64,000 nt of DNA from Kingella potus (GCF_900451175.1 NZ_UGJJ01000003.1:62001-126000), one strand, 5' to 3'. Shown: positions 1-8,620, numbered from the stretch's first letter. The notes: generated by a model from the letters alone, not told the origin. Numbers and translations are program-made.

Positions 1-1171
1 ATGGCGTCTTTCTGCGCGGTTTCGTGGTCGGTTTCGCCCGCGTCGGCACGTTTTTTGTGGTAGATGTTGAAGATGATGGGAATCTGCATAAAGGTGGAGC
101 CGTTGCCCAGTCCGGCCAGCGCAAACAGCAGCATGAAGCAGGCGAAGAAGCCCCAGAAATTGCCGCCGTTGCCGGATGCGTCGGGCAGGAAGGCGAGTAC
201 GCCGAATACGCCGACAATCATGCCGGTAAAGACGACGTTGGTGATTTTCGCACCGCCGACCTTGTCGGACACCCAGCCGCCGAGCGGGCGCACGGCTGCG
301 CCGATGAGCGGGCCTAAGAAGGCGTAGGAAAGGGGCATGCCGGGAAACAGGGTTTTGGTGAGCAGGGGAAAGCCTGCGGAAAAACCGAGAAATGAGCCGA
401 AGCAGCCGAGATAGAGGATGCACATCAGCCAGTTGTGTTTGCGTTTGAAGATGCTGGCCTGGTCTTTGAAGCTGGCTTTCGCGCTGGCCAAATCGTTCAT
501 GCCGAACCAGGCGGCGATGGAGGAGGCGAGGATAAAGGGCACCCACACGAAGCCGGCGTTTTGCAGCCAGACTTGTTTGCCGCTGTCGGCCAGAATCTGC
601 GGGTCGCCGCCGAGTGCGCCGAATACGCCTGCGGTAATCACTAGGGGGACGACAAACTGTACGGCGGATACGCCGAGGTTGCCCAAGCCGGCGTTCAAGC
701 CCAGAGCCGTGCCTTTTTCAGCGCGGGGGAAGAAGAAGCTGATGTTGGCCATGCTGGACGAAAAATTACCGCCGCCGAAGCCGCACAGCAGGGCGAGGAT
801 AATCATGGTGCTGTAGCTGGTGGTGGGGTCCTGCACGGCAAAGCCGAGGCCGACGGCGGGCAGCAGCAGGCTGGCGGTGGAGATGGCCGTCCAGCGGCGG
901 CCGCCGAAAATCGGCACCATAAAGGAATAGACGGCGCGCAGCGTGGAGCCGGACAGGGCGGGCACGGCGGCGAGCCAGAAGAGCTGGTTTTTGGTGAACT
1001 GGAAGCCGATGTTGGGCAGGTTCAGCGTGGCGACGCTCCACACCTGCCACATGGCGAAGGCGAGAAACAGCGCGGGGATGGAAATCCACAGGTTGCGCCG
1101 GGCGATTTTGCGGCCGGTGGTCTGCCAGAATTGGGGGTCTTCCGGCCGCCAGTCTTGGATGGGGTGGGACA
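1..1171 (-). CDS. narK: NarK-type nitrate/nitrite transporter, 3' end cut by window edge
   Basis: Inner-membrane major facilitator of the nitrate/nitrite porter (NNP) family, which moves nitrate in and nitrite out during nitrate respiration. 390 codons are visible; the C-terminus lies outside the window. The start at 1171 is supported by AGGAG six bases upstream. The N-terminus (MSHPIQDWRPEDPQFWQ) is a short cytoplasmic extension, followed by hydrophobic helices. The glycine-rich NNP nitrate signature is seen as GFGGGNFSSSMANISFFFP, and a second Gly-rich stretch (ALGLNAGLGNLGVSA) follows. It lies 158 bp downstream of another NarK gene on the same strand, as in narK1-narK2 pairs of denitrifiers, so the two are probably co-transcribed. 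Family assignment is firm; whether it is an antiporter or a proton symporter cannot be decided here. Confidence 0.88.
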
Positions 1172-1217
1172 TAGGTTGCTCCTGGGGAAAAGGTTTTGAA
1201 ATCAGATATTTTTGGCT

Positions 1218-1321
1218 TTCAGACGGCCTGTCGTGTTTCAGGCTGCCTTTGGTTTGCAGGCCGTCTGAAAAGTACGTCGGGCAGCCCGAAAAGCCGTTTG
1301 CAACAGTTTTTCAGGCTGCCT
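1218..1321. repeat. AG-DUS inverted pair plus two Kingella-dialect DUS between the narK genes
   Basis: TTCAGACGGCCT at 1218-1229 and AGGCCGTCTGAA at 1258-1269 are complementary and can form a stem. Inside and after the pair lie two exact copies of TTCAGGCTGCCT (1237-1248 and 1310-1321), the reverse complement of AGGCAGCCTGAA, the DUS dialect known from Kingella. This spacer therefore mixes two DUS dialects. Confidence 0.85.
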
Positions 1322-1329
1322 GTTCCATA

Positions 1330-2577
1330 TTACTGCCCGCGGTTCGGTTTGAACGAAAAATGCATCCAAACCAGCGACACGCATACCGTGCCGTAAAGCA
1401 GCATAAAGGCGGTGGAGCGGATGCCGGTGTAGTCCAGCAGCACGCCGAACATAATCGGCAGCAGGAAGCCGCCCAAGCCGCCGGCCAGGCCGACCACGCC
1501 GGATACCGCGCCGATGTTGTCGGGATAATCGTTGGCCACGAATTTGAACACCGAAGCCTTGCCCACCGCCATGGCGATACCGGCGGTAAACATCAGAACG
1601 GTAAACAGGGTAACGTTCAGGCCGATATGGAAGTTCTGTACGCCTTTGGTGGTGTTGATTACGAAGTCGGTCTGCGGGTAGGACAGGATAAAGAAGCACA
1701 CCCACAGCACCCACATCACATACCAGGTAACTTTATATGCGCCGAACTTGTCGGAAAGATAGCCGCCCAGAGCGCGCAGCACGCCGCCCGGCAGCGAGAA
1801 GCAGGCCGCCAGCAGCGCGGCAGTCTGCAAAGACATGCCGTATTCGCCGATGTAGTAGTGCGTCATCCACAGCGCGAGGCCGACGTAGCCGCCGAATACC
1901 ACGGAATAATACTGGCTGTAACGCAGCACGCCCGGGTCTTTCATCAGCAAAAGCTGCTCTTTGAGGCTGACTTTGGAATCTACCAGGTGCTTCGGATCAT
2001 GATAGCTGGTAAACCAAAACAGGATGGCGGTGCACAGCATAATCGCCGCATACACATTGGGCACGATTTTCCACGCACCGGCCGCCACCATTGCGGCGGG
2101 AGCCATTTTAATCAGCACCGGAGCCAGCAGCTTGTTGACCGCGCTGCCCGCGTTGCCCGCGCCGAACACGCCCATCGCCAAGCCCTGCTGCTCTTTGGGA
2201 AACCAGCGGGCGACATAGGGCGTACCCACCGAAAACGAGCCGCCCGCCAAGCCCATAATCAGGCCGATGGCCAAAAAATGCCAGTAGGCGGTGGCATACT
2301 GCATCAGATAGATAAACGGCACGCTCACCAGCATCAGCACAAACAGCACGATGCGGCCGCCGTATTTGTCGGTAAGAATGCCCAGCGGCACGCGTATCAG
2401 CGAGCCGGACAACACGGGGATGGCGGTAAGGATGCCGAACTGCGCCTCGGTAAGTCCGAGCTGTTTCTGAATCGGTACACCCACTACGGCAAACATCAGC
2501 CAGATCATAAAGCAGACGGTAAACGACACCGTGCTGGACACCAGCACCGAATAACGTTTGTAGTTTTCGGATTTCAT
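1330..2577 (-). CDS. narK: NarK1-type nitrate/nitrite transporter (MFS, NNP family)
   Basis: A 415-residue major facilitator with about 12 hydrophobic segments. NNP signatures are present: GGSFSVGTPYVARWFPKEQQ near residue 130 and AVSGVVGLAGGLGGFLLP near residue 370, with the MFS loop motif GILTDKYGGR near residue 62. The start at 2577 has AAAGGAAATCGGAA immediately upstream. It is first in a narK tandem, with the second transporter 158 bp downstream. In known narK1-narK2 systems one partner is a nitrate/proton symporter and the other a nitrate/nitrite antiporter; which is which here is inference. moaCDE, needed for the molybdenum cofactor of nitrate reductase, diverges from the other side of its promoter region. 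Confidence 0.9.
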   Translation of the reverse strand: MKSENYKRYSVLVSSTVSFTVCFMIWLMFAVVGVPIQKQLGLTEAQFGILTAIPVLSGSLIRVPLGILTDKYGGRIVLFVLMLVSVPFIYLMQYATAYWHFLAIGLIMGLAGGSFSVGTPYVARWFPKEQQGLAMGVFGAGNAGSAVNKLLAPVLIKMAPAAMVAAGAWKIVPNVYAAIMLCTAILFWFTSYHDPKHLVDSKVSLKEQLLLMKDPGVLRYSQYYSVVFGGYVGLALWMTHYYIGEYGMSLQTAALLAACFSLPGGVLRALGGYLSDKFGAYKVTWYVMWVLWVCFFILSYPQTDFVINTTKGVQNFHIGLNVTLFTVLMFTAGIAMAVGKASVFKFVANDYPDNIGAVSGVVGLAGGLGGFLLPIMFGVLLDYTGIRSTAFMLLYGTVCVSLVWMHFSFKPNRGQ

Positions 2578-2938
2578 TTCCGATTTCCTTTGTTGCGGTT
2601 AAATATAAACAGATTGTGTACCAATCTACCGGCCGTTCCGCATACCGTTTTGCACGGAATATTGCGCCATACGGAACAGCTGCACCGCCATTCTATGCCT
2701 GCCCCGTGAAAAAATCAGTTGCCCTAATGCGGAAGCCGCACTAGCCGAAAGGAGTAGCCGGCCTACCTATTTCGTATCTGATTTATACTCTCATTTTCCC
2801 AAGCCGCATACGCCTGACGCGAAAGGCCGTCTGAAAACGGATTTCCCGTTTTCAGACGGCCTGTTGCCGCACACTTGCCAGCACGGCATAAAGCCTGCAT
2901 GATGCGCCACTTTTTCCATCCGCCGCGAAAGGAAACCC
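2578..2938. other. 361-bp divergent spacer between narK and moaC
   Basis: No gene is seen. On the minus strand an AT-rich stretch just upstream of narK (around 2598-2612, TTTATATTTAAC) could hold its -10 element. On the plus strand TATACT at 2784-2789 is a -10-like hexamer for moaC. A DUS hairpin sits at 2824-2862. No convincing FNR half-site pair (TTGAT-N4-ATCAA) was found. Confidence 0.5.
2824..2862. repeat. DUS inverted pair (hairpin) upstream of moaC
   Basis: AGGCCGTCTGAA at 2824-2835 faces TTCAGACGGCCT at 2851-2862; the stem continues with AACGG/CCGTT and leaves a 5-base loop. Such paired DUS usually act as terminators, but this one lies between two divergent genes, so its role is more likely DNA uptake. 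Confidence 0.8.
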
Positions 2939-3412
2939 ATGTCCCTCACCCATCTTGACGAACAAGGCAAAAGCCGCATGGTCGATGTCGGCGATAAAGC
3001 CGTAACCCGCCGCGTGGCCGTAGCAGGCGGCCGCGTCGTATTCCCGCCCGAAGTTTACACGCAGATTCAGGCGGCAAACGGCCAAACCGCCAAAGGCGCG
3101 ATTACCGAAGTCGCCCGCGTCGCCGGCATCATGGCCGCCAAAAACACCGCCGCGCTGATACCGATGTGCCACCCGATGATGCTGGAGCGCTGCAAGTTGG
3201 AACTCGAATACGACGACGCATCATACAGCCTGAACATCAGTGCCGAAGTGGCCGTTACCCACAAAACCGGCGTGGAAATGGAAGCCCTCACCGCCGTAAC
3301 CGTAGCCGCACTTACCGTGTACGACATGACCAAAGCACTCAGCCACGACATCGAAATCCAAGACGTGCGCCTGTTGCACAAAACCGGAGGCAAACATGAC
3401 TTCAGCCGCTGA
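2939..3412 (+). CDS. moaC: Cyclic pyranopterin monophosphate synthase MoaC
   Basis: Second step of molybdenum cofactor synthesis: MoaC rearranges the product of MoaA into cyclic pyranopterin monophosphate. At 157 residues it has the usual length. Conserved family blocks are AALIPMCHPMMLERC (active-site His near residue 77), GVEMEALTAVTVAALTVYDM and KALSHDIEIQDV. AAAGGAAACCC precedes the start. It overlaps moaD by 17 bp and begins a moaC-moaD-moaE operon; moaA and moaB are not in this window. Being next to nitrate transporters suggests that the cofactor serves a respiratory nitrate reductase. Confidence 0.97.
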   Translation: MSLTHLDEQGKSRMVDVGDKAVTRRVAVAGGRVVFPPEVYTQIQAANGQTAKGAITEVARVAGIMAAKNTAALIPMCHPMMLERCKLELEYDDASYSLNISAEVAVTHKTGVEMEALTAVTVAALTVYDMTKALSHDIEIQDVRLLHKTGGKHDFSR

Positions 3413-3650
3413 AATCCAAATTTTATACTTCGCCGCCCTGCGCGAAGCGGCAGGCAAAGACAGCGAAACCGTTGCCCTGGACAACAGCGACACCGCCGCC
3501 GCCGTATATTCCCGTCTTGCCGCGCAATACGGCTTTACCCTGCCGCAAGAGCGTTTGCGCTGCGCCGTCAACCACCAATTCGCCGCATGGGACACCACAC
3601 TCGAAGCAGGCGACACACTGGCCTTTATCCCGCCCGTAGCCGGAGGCTGA
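3396..3650 (+). CDS. moaD: Molybdopterin synthase small (sulfur-carrier) subunit MoaD
   Basis: Ubiquitin-like sulfur carrier of 84 residues. The chain ends in Gly-Gly (IPPVAGG), the C-terminus that is adenylated and thiocarboxylated before sulfur is passed to the pterin. The central part (ILYFAALREAAGKDSETV) matches the family's first strand and helix. It starts inside the end of moaC and stops two bases before moaE, so the three are almost certainly translationally coupled. Confidence 0.95.
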   Translation: MTSAAEIQILYFAALREAAGKDSETVALDNSDTAAAVYSRLAAQYGFTLPQERLRCAVNHQFAAWDTTLEAGDTLAFIPPVAGG

Positions 3651-3652
3651 AA

Positions 3653-4087
3653 ATGTTTGACCTTACCGAATCCCCCATCGATGCCGCCGCCCTGCGCGAG
3701 CGCCTGCTCGGCAACGAAAACTGCGGCGCGTTCAACTGCTTCGAAGGCTGGGTGCGCCGCAAAAACGAAGGCAGCCGCGTCGATTATCTGGTGTACAGCG
3801 TTTACCGCGAACTGGCACTCAACGCGGGCAACGAAGTCATCGCCGAAGCCAAACGCCGCTTTGCCATCGCCGATGCCGTGTGCGTGCACCGCCACGGCCG
3901 CCTCGAAGTGGGCGACATGGCCGTGTGGGTGGGCGTGGCCGCCGGACACCGCGACGCAGGCTTCGCCGCCTGCCGCTTCATCATCGACACCGTCAAAGCC
4001 CAAGTACCGATTTGGAAGGAAGAGTTTTACACCGGCCAAAACCAAAGCGCGTGGCTCGCCAACCCCGAATCGCACGGTGCGGGATAA
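3653..4087 (+). CDS. moaE: Molybdopterin synthase catalytic subunit MoaE
   Basis: Large subunit that, with MoaD, turns cyclic pyranopterin monophosphate into molybdopterin. The ATG at 3653 lies two bases after the moaD stop and gives 144 residues, close to the family norm; a longer in-frame extension upstream would overlap moaD and is rejected. Typical MoaE blocks are GAFNCFEGWVR near the N-terminus, ADAVCVHRHGRLEVGDMAVW in the middle and QVPIWKEEFYTG, which carries the catalytic lysine region. Last gene of the moaCDE operon, followed by a DUS hairpin. Confidence 0.95.
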   Translation: MFDLTESPIDAAALRERLLGNENCGAFNCFEGWVRRKNEGSRVDYLVYSVYRELALNAGNEVIAEAKRRFAIADAVCVHRHGRLEVGDMAVWVGVAAGHRDAGFAACRFIIDTVKAQVPIWKEEFYTGQNQSAWLANPESHGAG

Positions 4088-4117
4088 GCCCGCGCCATAT
4101 CCGTATTCCGTATCGGG

Positions 4118-4177
4118 AGGCCGTCTGAAAACGCATCCGGCCAAGCCGCAAACGCTTGGCCGGTTTTCAGACGGCCT
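4118..4177 (+). terminator. DUS hairpin after moaE
   Basis: AGGCCGTCTGAA (4118-4129) and TTCAGACGGCCT (4166-4177) flank a second internal stem (CCGGCCAAG / CTTGGCCGG), giving a long hairpin just after the moaE stop. There is no long T-run, so termination is probable rather than certain. Confidence 0.65.
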
Positions 4178-4236
4178 CCTCCCAAAGGCACAGGCAAATG
4201 TGCCAATCCTTGCAAATAATCTTTGGAGACAGTTTT

Positions 4237-4623
4237 ATGAATCCGTTTGCCATCCAGACCAAATATCGTTTATTTGATTTAATAGATTTTGTTGTGGATG
4301 CAACTAAGAAAAATATCTCAGACGGCAGGGATTACTTCGAATATCGTGATATTTTTATAGAGAACATATCTATTGACCTAGCCGATGACCCATATTGTTT
4401 TGTAGATGAACCATTGGATGACGATTTGATTGATGAAGATGAAAATCCGGAAGGATATTCTGATTTTGTGATAAGCAATAAACTTAAACTCCTTTACTAT
4501 GGGCAACAATTTGTTTCCGTAATAGAAAATTCACTATTGCAAAAAAATGAAGCAAGCATAGGGGAAATTGTACAAAATCTTAAATTTTATTCTAAGCATG
4601 ACACTTATATGGATATGAAATGA
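4237..4623 (+). CDS. AT-rich hypothetical protein, possibly DUF7716-like
   Basis: A 128-residue acidic protein. The start at 4237 is chosen because GGAG lies eight bases upstream; an upstream in-frame start would run through the DUS hairpin. It is rich in Asp, Glu, Asn and Ile, and its base composition is much more AT-rich than the flanking moaE and pqiC genes, which suggests acquisition. The C-terminal pattern (SVIENSLLQKNEASIGEIV then LKFYSKHDTYMDM) recalls small DUF7716-type proteins that often occur as orphan immunity-like genes; that resemblance is from memory and weak. No signal peptide or membrane segment. No function is claimed. Confidence 0.75.
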   Translation: MNPFAIQTKYRLFDLIDFVVDATKKNISDGRDYFEYRDIFIENISIDLADDPYCFVDEPLDDDLIDEDENPEGYSDFVISNKLKLLYYGQQFVSVIENSLLQKNEASIGEIVQNLKFYSKHDTYMDMK

Positions 4624-4683
4624 CAATCCAAGCTGCCATAGCAGCAAGCCGCAGCCTGCATCATGTAACGCGCTGCTCCAAAA

Positions 4684-4710
4684 CAGCCTGAAAGCCTTCG
4701 GGCTGCCTTT
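4684..4710 (+). terminator. Stem-loop upstream of the pqiC-like gene
   Basis: CAGCC at 4684-4688 pairs with GGCTG at 4701-4705 and is followed by CCTTTTAT. The right place for a terminator of the AT-rich gene. Its sequence (CAGCCTGAAA...) resembles a broken Kingella-dialect DUS. Confidence 0.45.
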
Positions 4711-4721
4711 TATCCCTCGTG

Positions 4722-4727
4722 TATAAT
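4722..4727 (+). promoter_or_regulatory. Candidate -10 element for the pqiC-like gene
   Basis: A perfect TATAAT 30 bp before the start codon at 4757. No good -35 hexamer is seen at 16-18 bp spacing, so the strength is uncertain. Confidence 0.4.
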
Positions 4728-4756
4728 GCCCGCCGTTTTGACCGAAACCCCGCAAT

Positions 4757-5284
4757 ATGAACAAAGTCCTTCTGTCTGCCGCCTTTCTCGCGCTTGCCGC
4801 CTGCGCCTCCCAGCCCGTTTCCTACTTTACCCTGCCCGACAGCCGTTTCCAAATGCCCGAACACACACAGGGCAAAAGCGAAATCGCCGTACGCGTCGTC
4901 CTTGCCGCGCCGCTGGATAAGGGCGGCCTGACCTACCAGACCGACGCGCTGCAACTGAACCACGCCCGCAGCCATCTGTGGGCGCAGCCGCTCGAACAGG
5001 CCGCAGCCGCCCGTTTTGCCAACGAATTCAACCGCGCAGGTTCGGCGCGGCATTATTTCGTTCCGTCCCACCAAAGCAGCGCGGCGCAGTCGCTTACCGT
5101 CTATCTGGAAGCCTTCCAGGGCACCTACCGCGGCAGCACGCTGGTCGAAGGCTATGTCCGCCGCGCCGACGGCAGCCGCCGCTTCCGTGCCGAAACGCCG
5201 CAGCAGGGCGACGGCTACGAAGCCATGCTGCAATCGCTCTCGCAGGGACTTTCCTCTGCTGCGGAGCAAGTGTCCGGAAAATAA
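4757..5284 (+). CDS. PqiC/YmbA-family lipoprotein (DUF330)
   Basis: A 175-residue lipoprotein. The N-terminus has a lipoprotein signal with lipobox LAAC (Cys16 is the predicted lipidated residue), followed by QPVSYFTLPDS, the conserved start of PqiC/YmbA proteins (ABC-type transport auxiliary lipoproteins). These sit in the outer membrane facing the periplasm and work with MCE-domain proteins in lipid transport between membranes. The middle contains LQLNHARSHLWAQPLEQAAA, matching the family. No pqiA or pqiB partner is in the window. It is followed 16 bp later by a GTPase gene, so the two may share a transcript. Confidence 0.82.
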   Translation: MNKVLLSAAFLALAACASQPVSYFTLPDSRFQMPEHTQGKSEIAVRVVLAAPLDKGGLTYQTDALQLNHARSHLWAQPLEQAAAARFANEFNRAGSARHYFVPSHQSSAAQSLTVYLEAFQGTYRGSTLVEGYVRRADGSRRFRAETPQQGDGYEAMLQSLSQGLSSAAEQVSGK

Positions 5285-5299
5285 ACCACGCCCCGCGCC

Positions 5300-6637
5300 A
5301 TGTCCGAATCCACCGCACTCAGCCTCGCCGTCGTCGGCCACACCAACACCGGCAAAACCTCGCTCATGCGCACCCTGCTGCGCGATGCCGCTTTCGGCGA
5401 CGTGCAAAACGCCCCCTCCACCACCCGCCACGTCGAACGTTCCGCCGTAAACGACGGCGCGGACACCCTCGTCCTCCTCCACGACACGCCCGGCCTCGAA
5501 GACGCGGGCGGCGTGCTCGACTGGCTGGAAACGCACACCTCCGTCCGCAGCGACGGCATCGAACGCCTGCAACAATTCCTCACCTCCCCCGCCGCCGCCG
5601 CAGAATTCAACCAGGAAGCGAAAGTCCTGCGCCAGCTCCTGCACAGCGATGCCGCCCTTTACGTCATCGACGCACGCGAGCCGGTGCTGGAAAAATACAA
5701 AGACGAACTGACCGTCTTGTCTTGGTGTGCCAAACCGGTGATGCCCGTGTTCAACTTCACCGCAGGGCAGGATCTGTCTGCGTGGATCGCCATGCTCGCG
5801 CGGCGCAACCTGCACGTTTGCAGCAGCTTCGACACCGTTGCCTTCGATTTCGACGGCGAAATCCGCCTGTGGCAAAACCTTGCCACCATGCTGTCCGACG
5901 GCAGCATCCTCGACAGGCTGACCGCCGCCCGCAGCCGCGAATGGCAGCGGCTCGGCAGCGAAGCCAAAGACGCGGTCGCCCTCTTCCTTATCGAAGCCGC
6001 CGCCTGCCGCCGCGAAGCAGGAGAAAACGAAGACACCGCGCCGCTGACGGAAGAAATGCAGCAGGCCGTACGCGCCCTTGAACAGCGTCTGCACCAAAAA
6101 CTCCTGCACCTCTACCGCTTCTACACCGACGGCGTGGAAAGCGCGCAATGGGTGCTGCACACGCAAAACCAAGACCCCTTCGACAGCGGCACGCTGAAAG
6201 AATACGGCATCCGCACCGGTACGGGCGCGGCAGCGGGCGCACTCATCGGCCTCGGCTTCGACCTCGCCACCCTCGGCGGATCGCTCGGCATGGGCACCGC
6301 CATCGGCAGCCTGATCGGCGGCGTACTGCCCAATGTGAACGATTTGTCCGACAAAATCAGCGGCAGGCAGATTCTGACCGCCGCGCCCGAAACCCTTACC
6401 CTGCTCGCCGCCCGCGCCCTCGACCTGCTCGCCGCCCTGCAAACGCGCGGCCACGCGGCGCAAAGCCCCGTCCGCCTGCAAAGCGGCCGCACTCCGTGGC
6501 CGCCGTCCAAGCTGCCGCCCGAGCTGCAAAAAGCCCGCGGCCGCCCGCGCTGGTCGCCGCTCAACCCGCAGGGCGCGGACACCGCCGACGGCGAAAGCAA
6601 AACCGCCGCCGCCCAAGCCCTGGCCGCACGCCTGTAA
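5300..6637 (+). CDS. GTPase with DUF3482 domain
   Basis: A 445-residue protein. Residues about 8-200 form a TRAFAC-class GTPase: P-loop VVGHTNTGKTS, switch II region LLHDTPGLEDAGG, with AKPVMPVFNFT in the position of the NKxD-type base-recognition motif but diverged. The C-terminal DUF3482 part has glycine-rich hydrophobic segments (GTGAAAGALIGLGFDLATLG and ALIGG-like repeats) that could touch the membrane. In other Betaproteobacteria DUF3482 GTPases are paired with DUF2868 proteins; no such partner is seen next door. Cellular role unknown. The tail after about residue 400 is Arg/Pro-rich and low in complexity. Confidence 0.85.
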   Translation: MSESTALSLAVVGHTNTGKTSLMRTLLRDAAFGDVQNAPSTTRHVERSAVNDGADTLVLLHDTPGLEDAGGVLDWLETHTSVRSDGIERLQQFLTSPAAAAEFNQEAKVLRQLLHSDAALYVIDAREPVLEKYKDELTVLSWCAKPVMPVFNFTAGQDLSAWIAMLARRNLHVCSSFDTVAFDFDGEIRLWQNLATMLSDGSILDRLTAARSREWQRLGSEAKDAVALFLIEAAACRREAGENEDTAPLTEEMQQAVRALEQRLHQKLLHLYRFYTDGVESAQWVLHTQNQDPFDSGTLKEYGIRTGTGAAAGALIGLGFDLATLGGSLGMGTAIGSLIGGVLPNVNDLSDKISGRQILTAAPETLTLLAARALDLLAALQTRGHAAQSPVRLQSGRTPWPPSKLPPELQKARGRPRWSPLNPQGADTADGESKTAAAQALAARL

Positions 6638-6705
6638 TGCCGGCGCAGGCCGTCTGAAAACACAGCCGCCGCACCGCCACACCCGTCCCGCCCACCGCCC
6701 ACCCG

Positions 6706-8544
6706 ATGATGCAGCCCGATTTCGATATTCCGACCTTCCTCAAAAACCTGCCGCTGCTGCCCGGCGTATACCGCTTTTTCGACAAAGCGGGCAATGTGCT
6801 GTACGTCGGCAAAGCAGTCAATCTCAAACGGCGCGTGTCGGGCTATTTCCAGAAAAACGACCATTCGCCGCGCATCGCGCTGATGGTGAAGCAGATACAC
6901 CACATCGTAACCACCGTTACCCGCTCCGAAGCCGAAGCGTTAATCCTCGAAAACAACTTCATCAAATCCCTCGCTCCCAAATACAACATCCTGTTTCGCG
7001 ACGACAAAAGCTATCCCTACCTCATGCTCAGCGGCCACACCTTCCCCCGCATGGCCTACTATCGCGGCACGCTCAAAAAGCCCAACCAATACTTCGGCCC
7101 CTATCCCAACAGCAGCGCCGTACGCGACAGCATCCAGATTCTGCAAAAAGTATTCATGCTGCGCACCTGCGAAGACAGCGTGTTCGCCAACCGCGACCGC
7201 CCCTGCCTGCTCTACCAAATCAAACGCTGCACCGCGCCCTGCGCCGGCTACATCAGCGAAGAAGACTACCGCGACAGCGTGCACCGGGCCGCCGCTTTTC
7301 TCAACGGCAAAACCGCCGAACTCACACAAACGCTGCAACAAAAAATGCACGATGCCGCCGAAAATCTCGAATTCGAACAGGCCGCCCGTTACCGCGACCA
7401 AATCCAAGCCCTCGGCATCATACAGAGCAGCCAGTTTATCGACAGCAAAAATCCCGACAACCCCAACGACATCGACCTGCTCGCGCTGGCCGTTTCAGAC
7501 GGCCTCGTCTGCGTACACTGGGTGAGCATACGCGGCGGGCGGCACGTCGGCGACAAAAGTTTTTTCCCCGACCTCAAAAACGACCCCGACCCGCAAGGCC
7601 AAGACTACGCCGAAGCCTTTGTCGCCCAACATTATCTCGGCAAAGCCAAGCCCGACATCATCATCAGCAATTTCCCCATACCCGCCGCCCTGCGCGAAGC
7701 ATTGGACGGCGAACACGGCCGCCAAATCCAATTCGTCGAAAAAACCAAAGGCGAGCGCAAAGTATGGCTCGGCATGGCCGAACAAAACGCCCGCATCGCC
7801 ATCGGACAACGCCGTCTGCAACACACCGGCCAGCAGCAGCGCACCGGCGAACTGGCCAAAATCCTCAACATGGATTCAGACGGCCTCAACCGCCTCGAAT
7901 GCTTCGACATCAGCCACACCCAAGGCGAAGCCACCGTCGCATCCTGCGTCGTGTACGACGAACACAACATCCAACCCGCACAATACCGCCGCTACAACAT
8001 CACCACCGCCAAAGCCGGCGACGACTACGCCGCCATGCGCGAAGTACTCACCCGCCGCTACGGCAAAATGCGGCAGGCCGAAGCCGCAGGCGAAGCCGTC
8101 AAATGGCCCGACGCAGTACTCATCGACGGCGGCAAAGGCCAAATCGGCGTAGCCGTATCCGTGTGGCAGGAACTCGGCCTGTCCATCCCCTTGGTCGGCA
8201 TCGCCAAAGGCCCCGAACGCAAAGCCGGCATGGAAGAACTCATCCTGCCCTTCACCGGCGAAACCTTCCGCCTGCCGCCCAACAGCCCCGCACTGCACCT
8301 GCTGCAAACCGTGCGCGACGAATCGCACCGCTTTGCCATCACCGGCCACCGCAAAAAACGCGACAAAGCCCGCATCACCTCCACGCTGGGCGAAATCCCC
8401 GGCGTAGGCAGCAAACGCCGCCAAGCCCTGCTCACCCGCTTCGGCGGTCTGCGCGGCCTCGCCGCCGCCAGCAAAGAAGACCTCGCCCAAGTCGAAGGCA
8501 TCAGCAAAGCCCTGGCCGAGAAAATTTACGAACACCTGCATTGA
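6706..8544 (+). CDS. uvrC: UvrABC excinuclease subunit C
   Basis: Nucleotide excision repair nuclease that makes both incisions around a lesion bound by UvrB. 612 residues, full length. Domains in order: GIY-YIG nuclease (GVYRFFDKAGNVLYVGKA, residues about 19-95), a Cys-containing linker (CEDSVFANRDRPCLLYQIKR), the UvrB-binding UVR helix pair (AAENLEFEQAARYRDQI, about 205-240), the RNase H-like endonuclease (LIDGGKGQIG) and a C-terminal double helix-hairpin-helix (LGEIPGVGSKRRQALL, VEGISKALAEKI). Two ATGs are adjacent at 6706 and 6709; no clear ribosome site decides between them. It is 68 bp after the GTPase with a single DUS in between. Confidence 0.98.
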   Translation: MMQPDFDIPTFLKNLPLLPGVYRFFDKAGNVLYVGKAVNLKRRVSGYFQKNDHSPRIALMVKQIHHIVTTVTRSEAEALILENNFIKSLAPKYNILFRDDKSYPYLMLSGHTFPRMAYYRGTLKKPNQYFGPYPNSSAVRDSIQILQKVFMLRTCEDSVFANRDRPCLLYQIKRCTAPCAGYISEEDYRDSVHRAAAFLNGKTAELTQTLQQKMHDAAENLEFEQAARYRDQIQALGIIQSSQFIDSKNPDNPNDIDLLALAVSDGLVCVHWVSIRGGRHVGDKSFFPDLKNDPDPQGQDYAEAFVAQHYLGKAKPDIIISNFPIPAALREALDGEHGRQIQFVEKTKGERKVWLGMAEQNARIAIGQRRLQHTGQQQRTGELAKILNMDSDGLNRLECFDISHTQGEATVASCVVYDEHNIQPAQYRRYNITTAKAGDDYAAMREVLTRRYGKMRQAEAAGEAVKWPDAVLIDGGKGQIGVAVSVWQELGLSIPLVGIAKGPERKAGMEELILPFTGETFRLPPNSPALHLLQTVRDESHRFAITGHRKKRDKARITSTLGEIPGVGSKRRQALLTRFGGLRGLAAASKEDLAQVEGISKALAEKIYEHLH

Positions 8545-8620
8545 GGCCGTCTGAAAACGGCATACCGTCAGTTTGCGCCGCGCACGCTTTTCCGGCACAA
8601 CCCGGCCGCGCCATATACAC

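Noticed and set aside
2578..2640. FNR site in front of narK
   Set aside because: TTGGT-ACAC-AATCT is only a loose match to TTGAT-N4-ATCAA; not strong enough to report as an operator.
943..2709. Very long plus-strand open frame opposite the narK genes
   Set aside because: Histidine/arginine-rich composition, antisense to two clear NarK transporters; a GC-rich shadow frame.
4661..6682. 673-codon minus-strand frame opposite the GTPase gene
   Set aside because: Glycine/alanine/arginine-rich and antisense to a protein with a clear P-loop; typical of GC-rich DNA.
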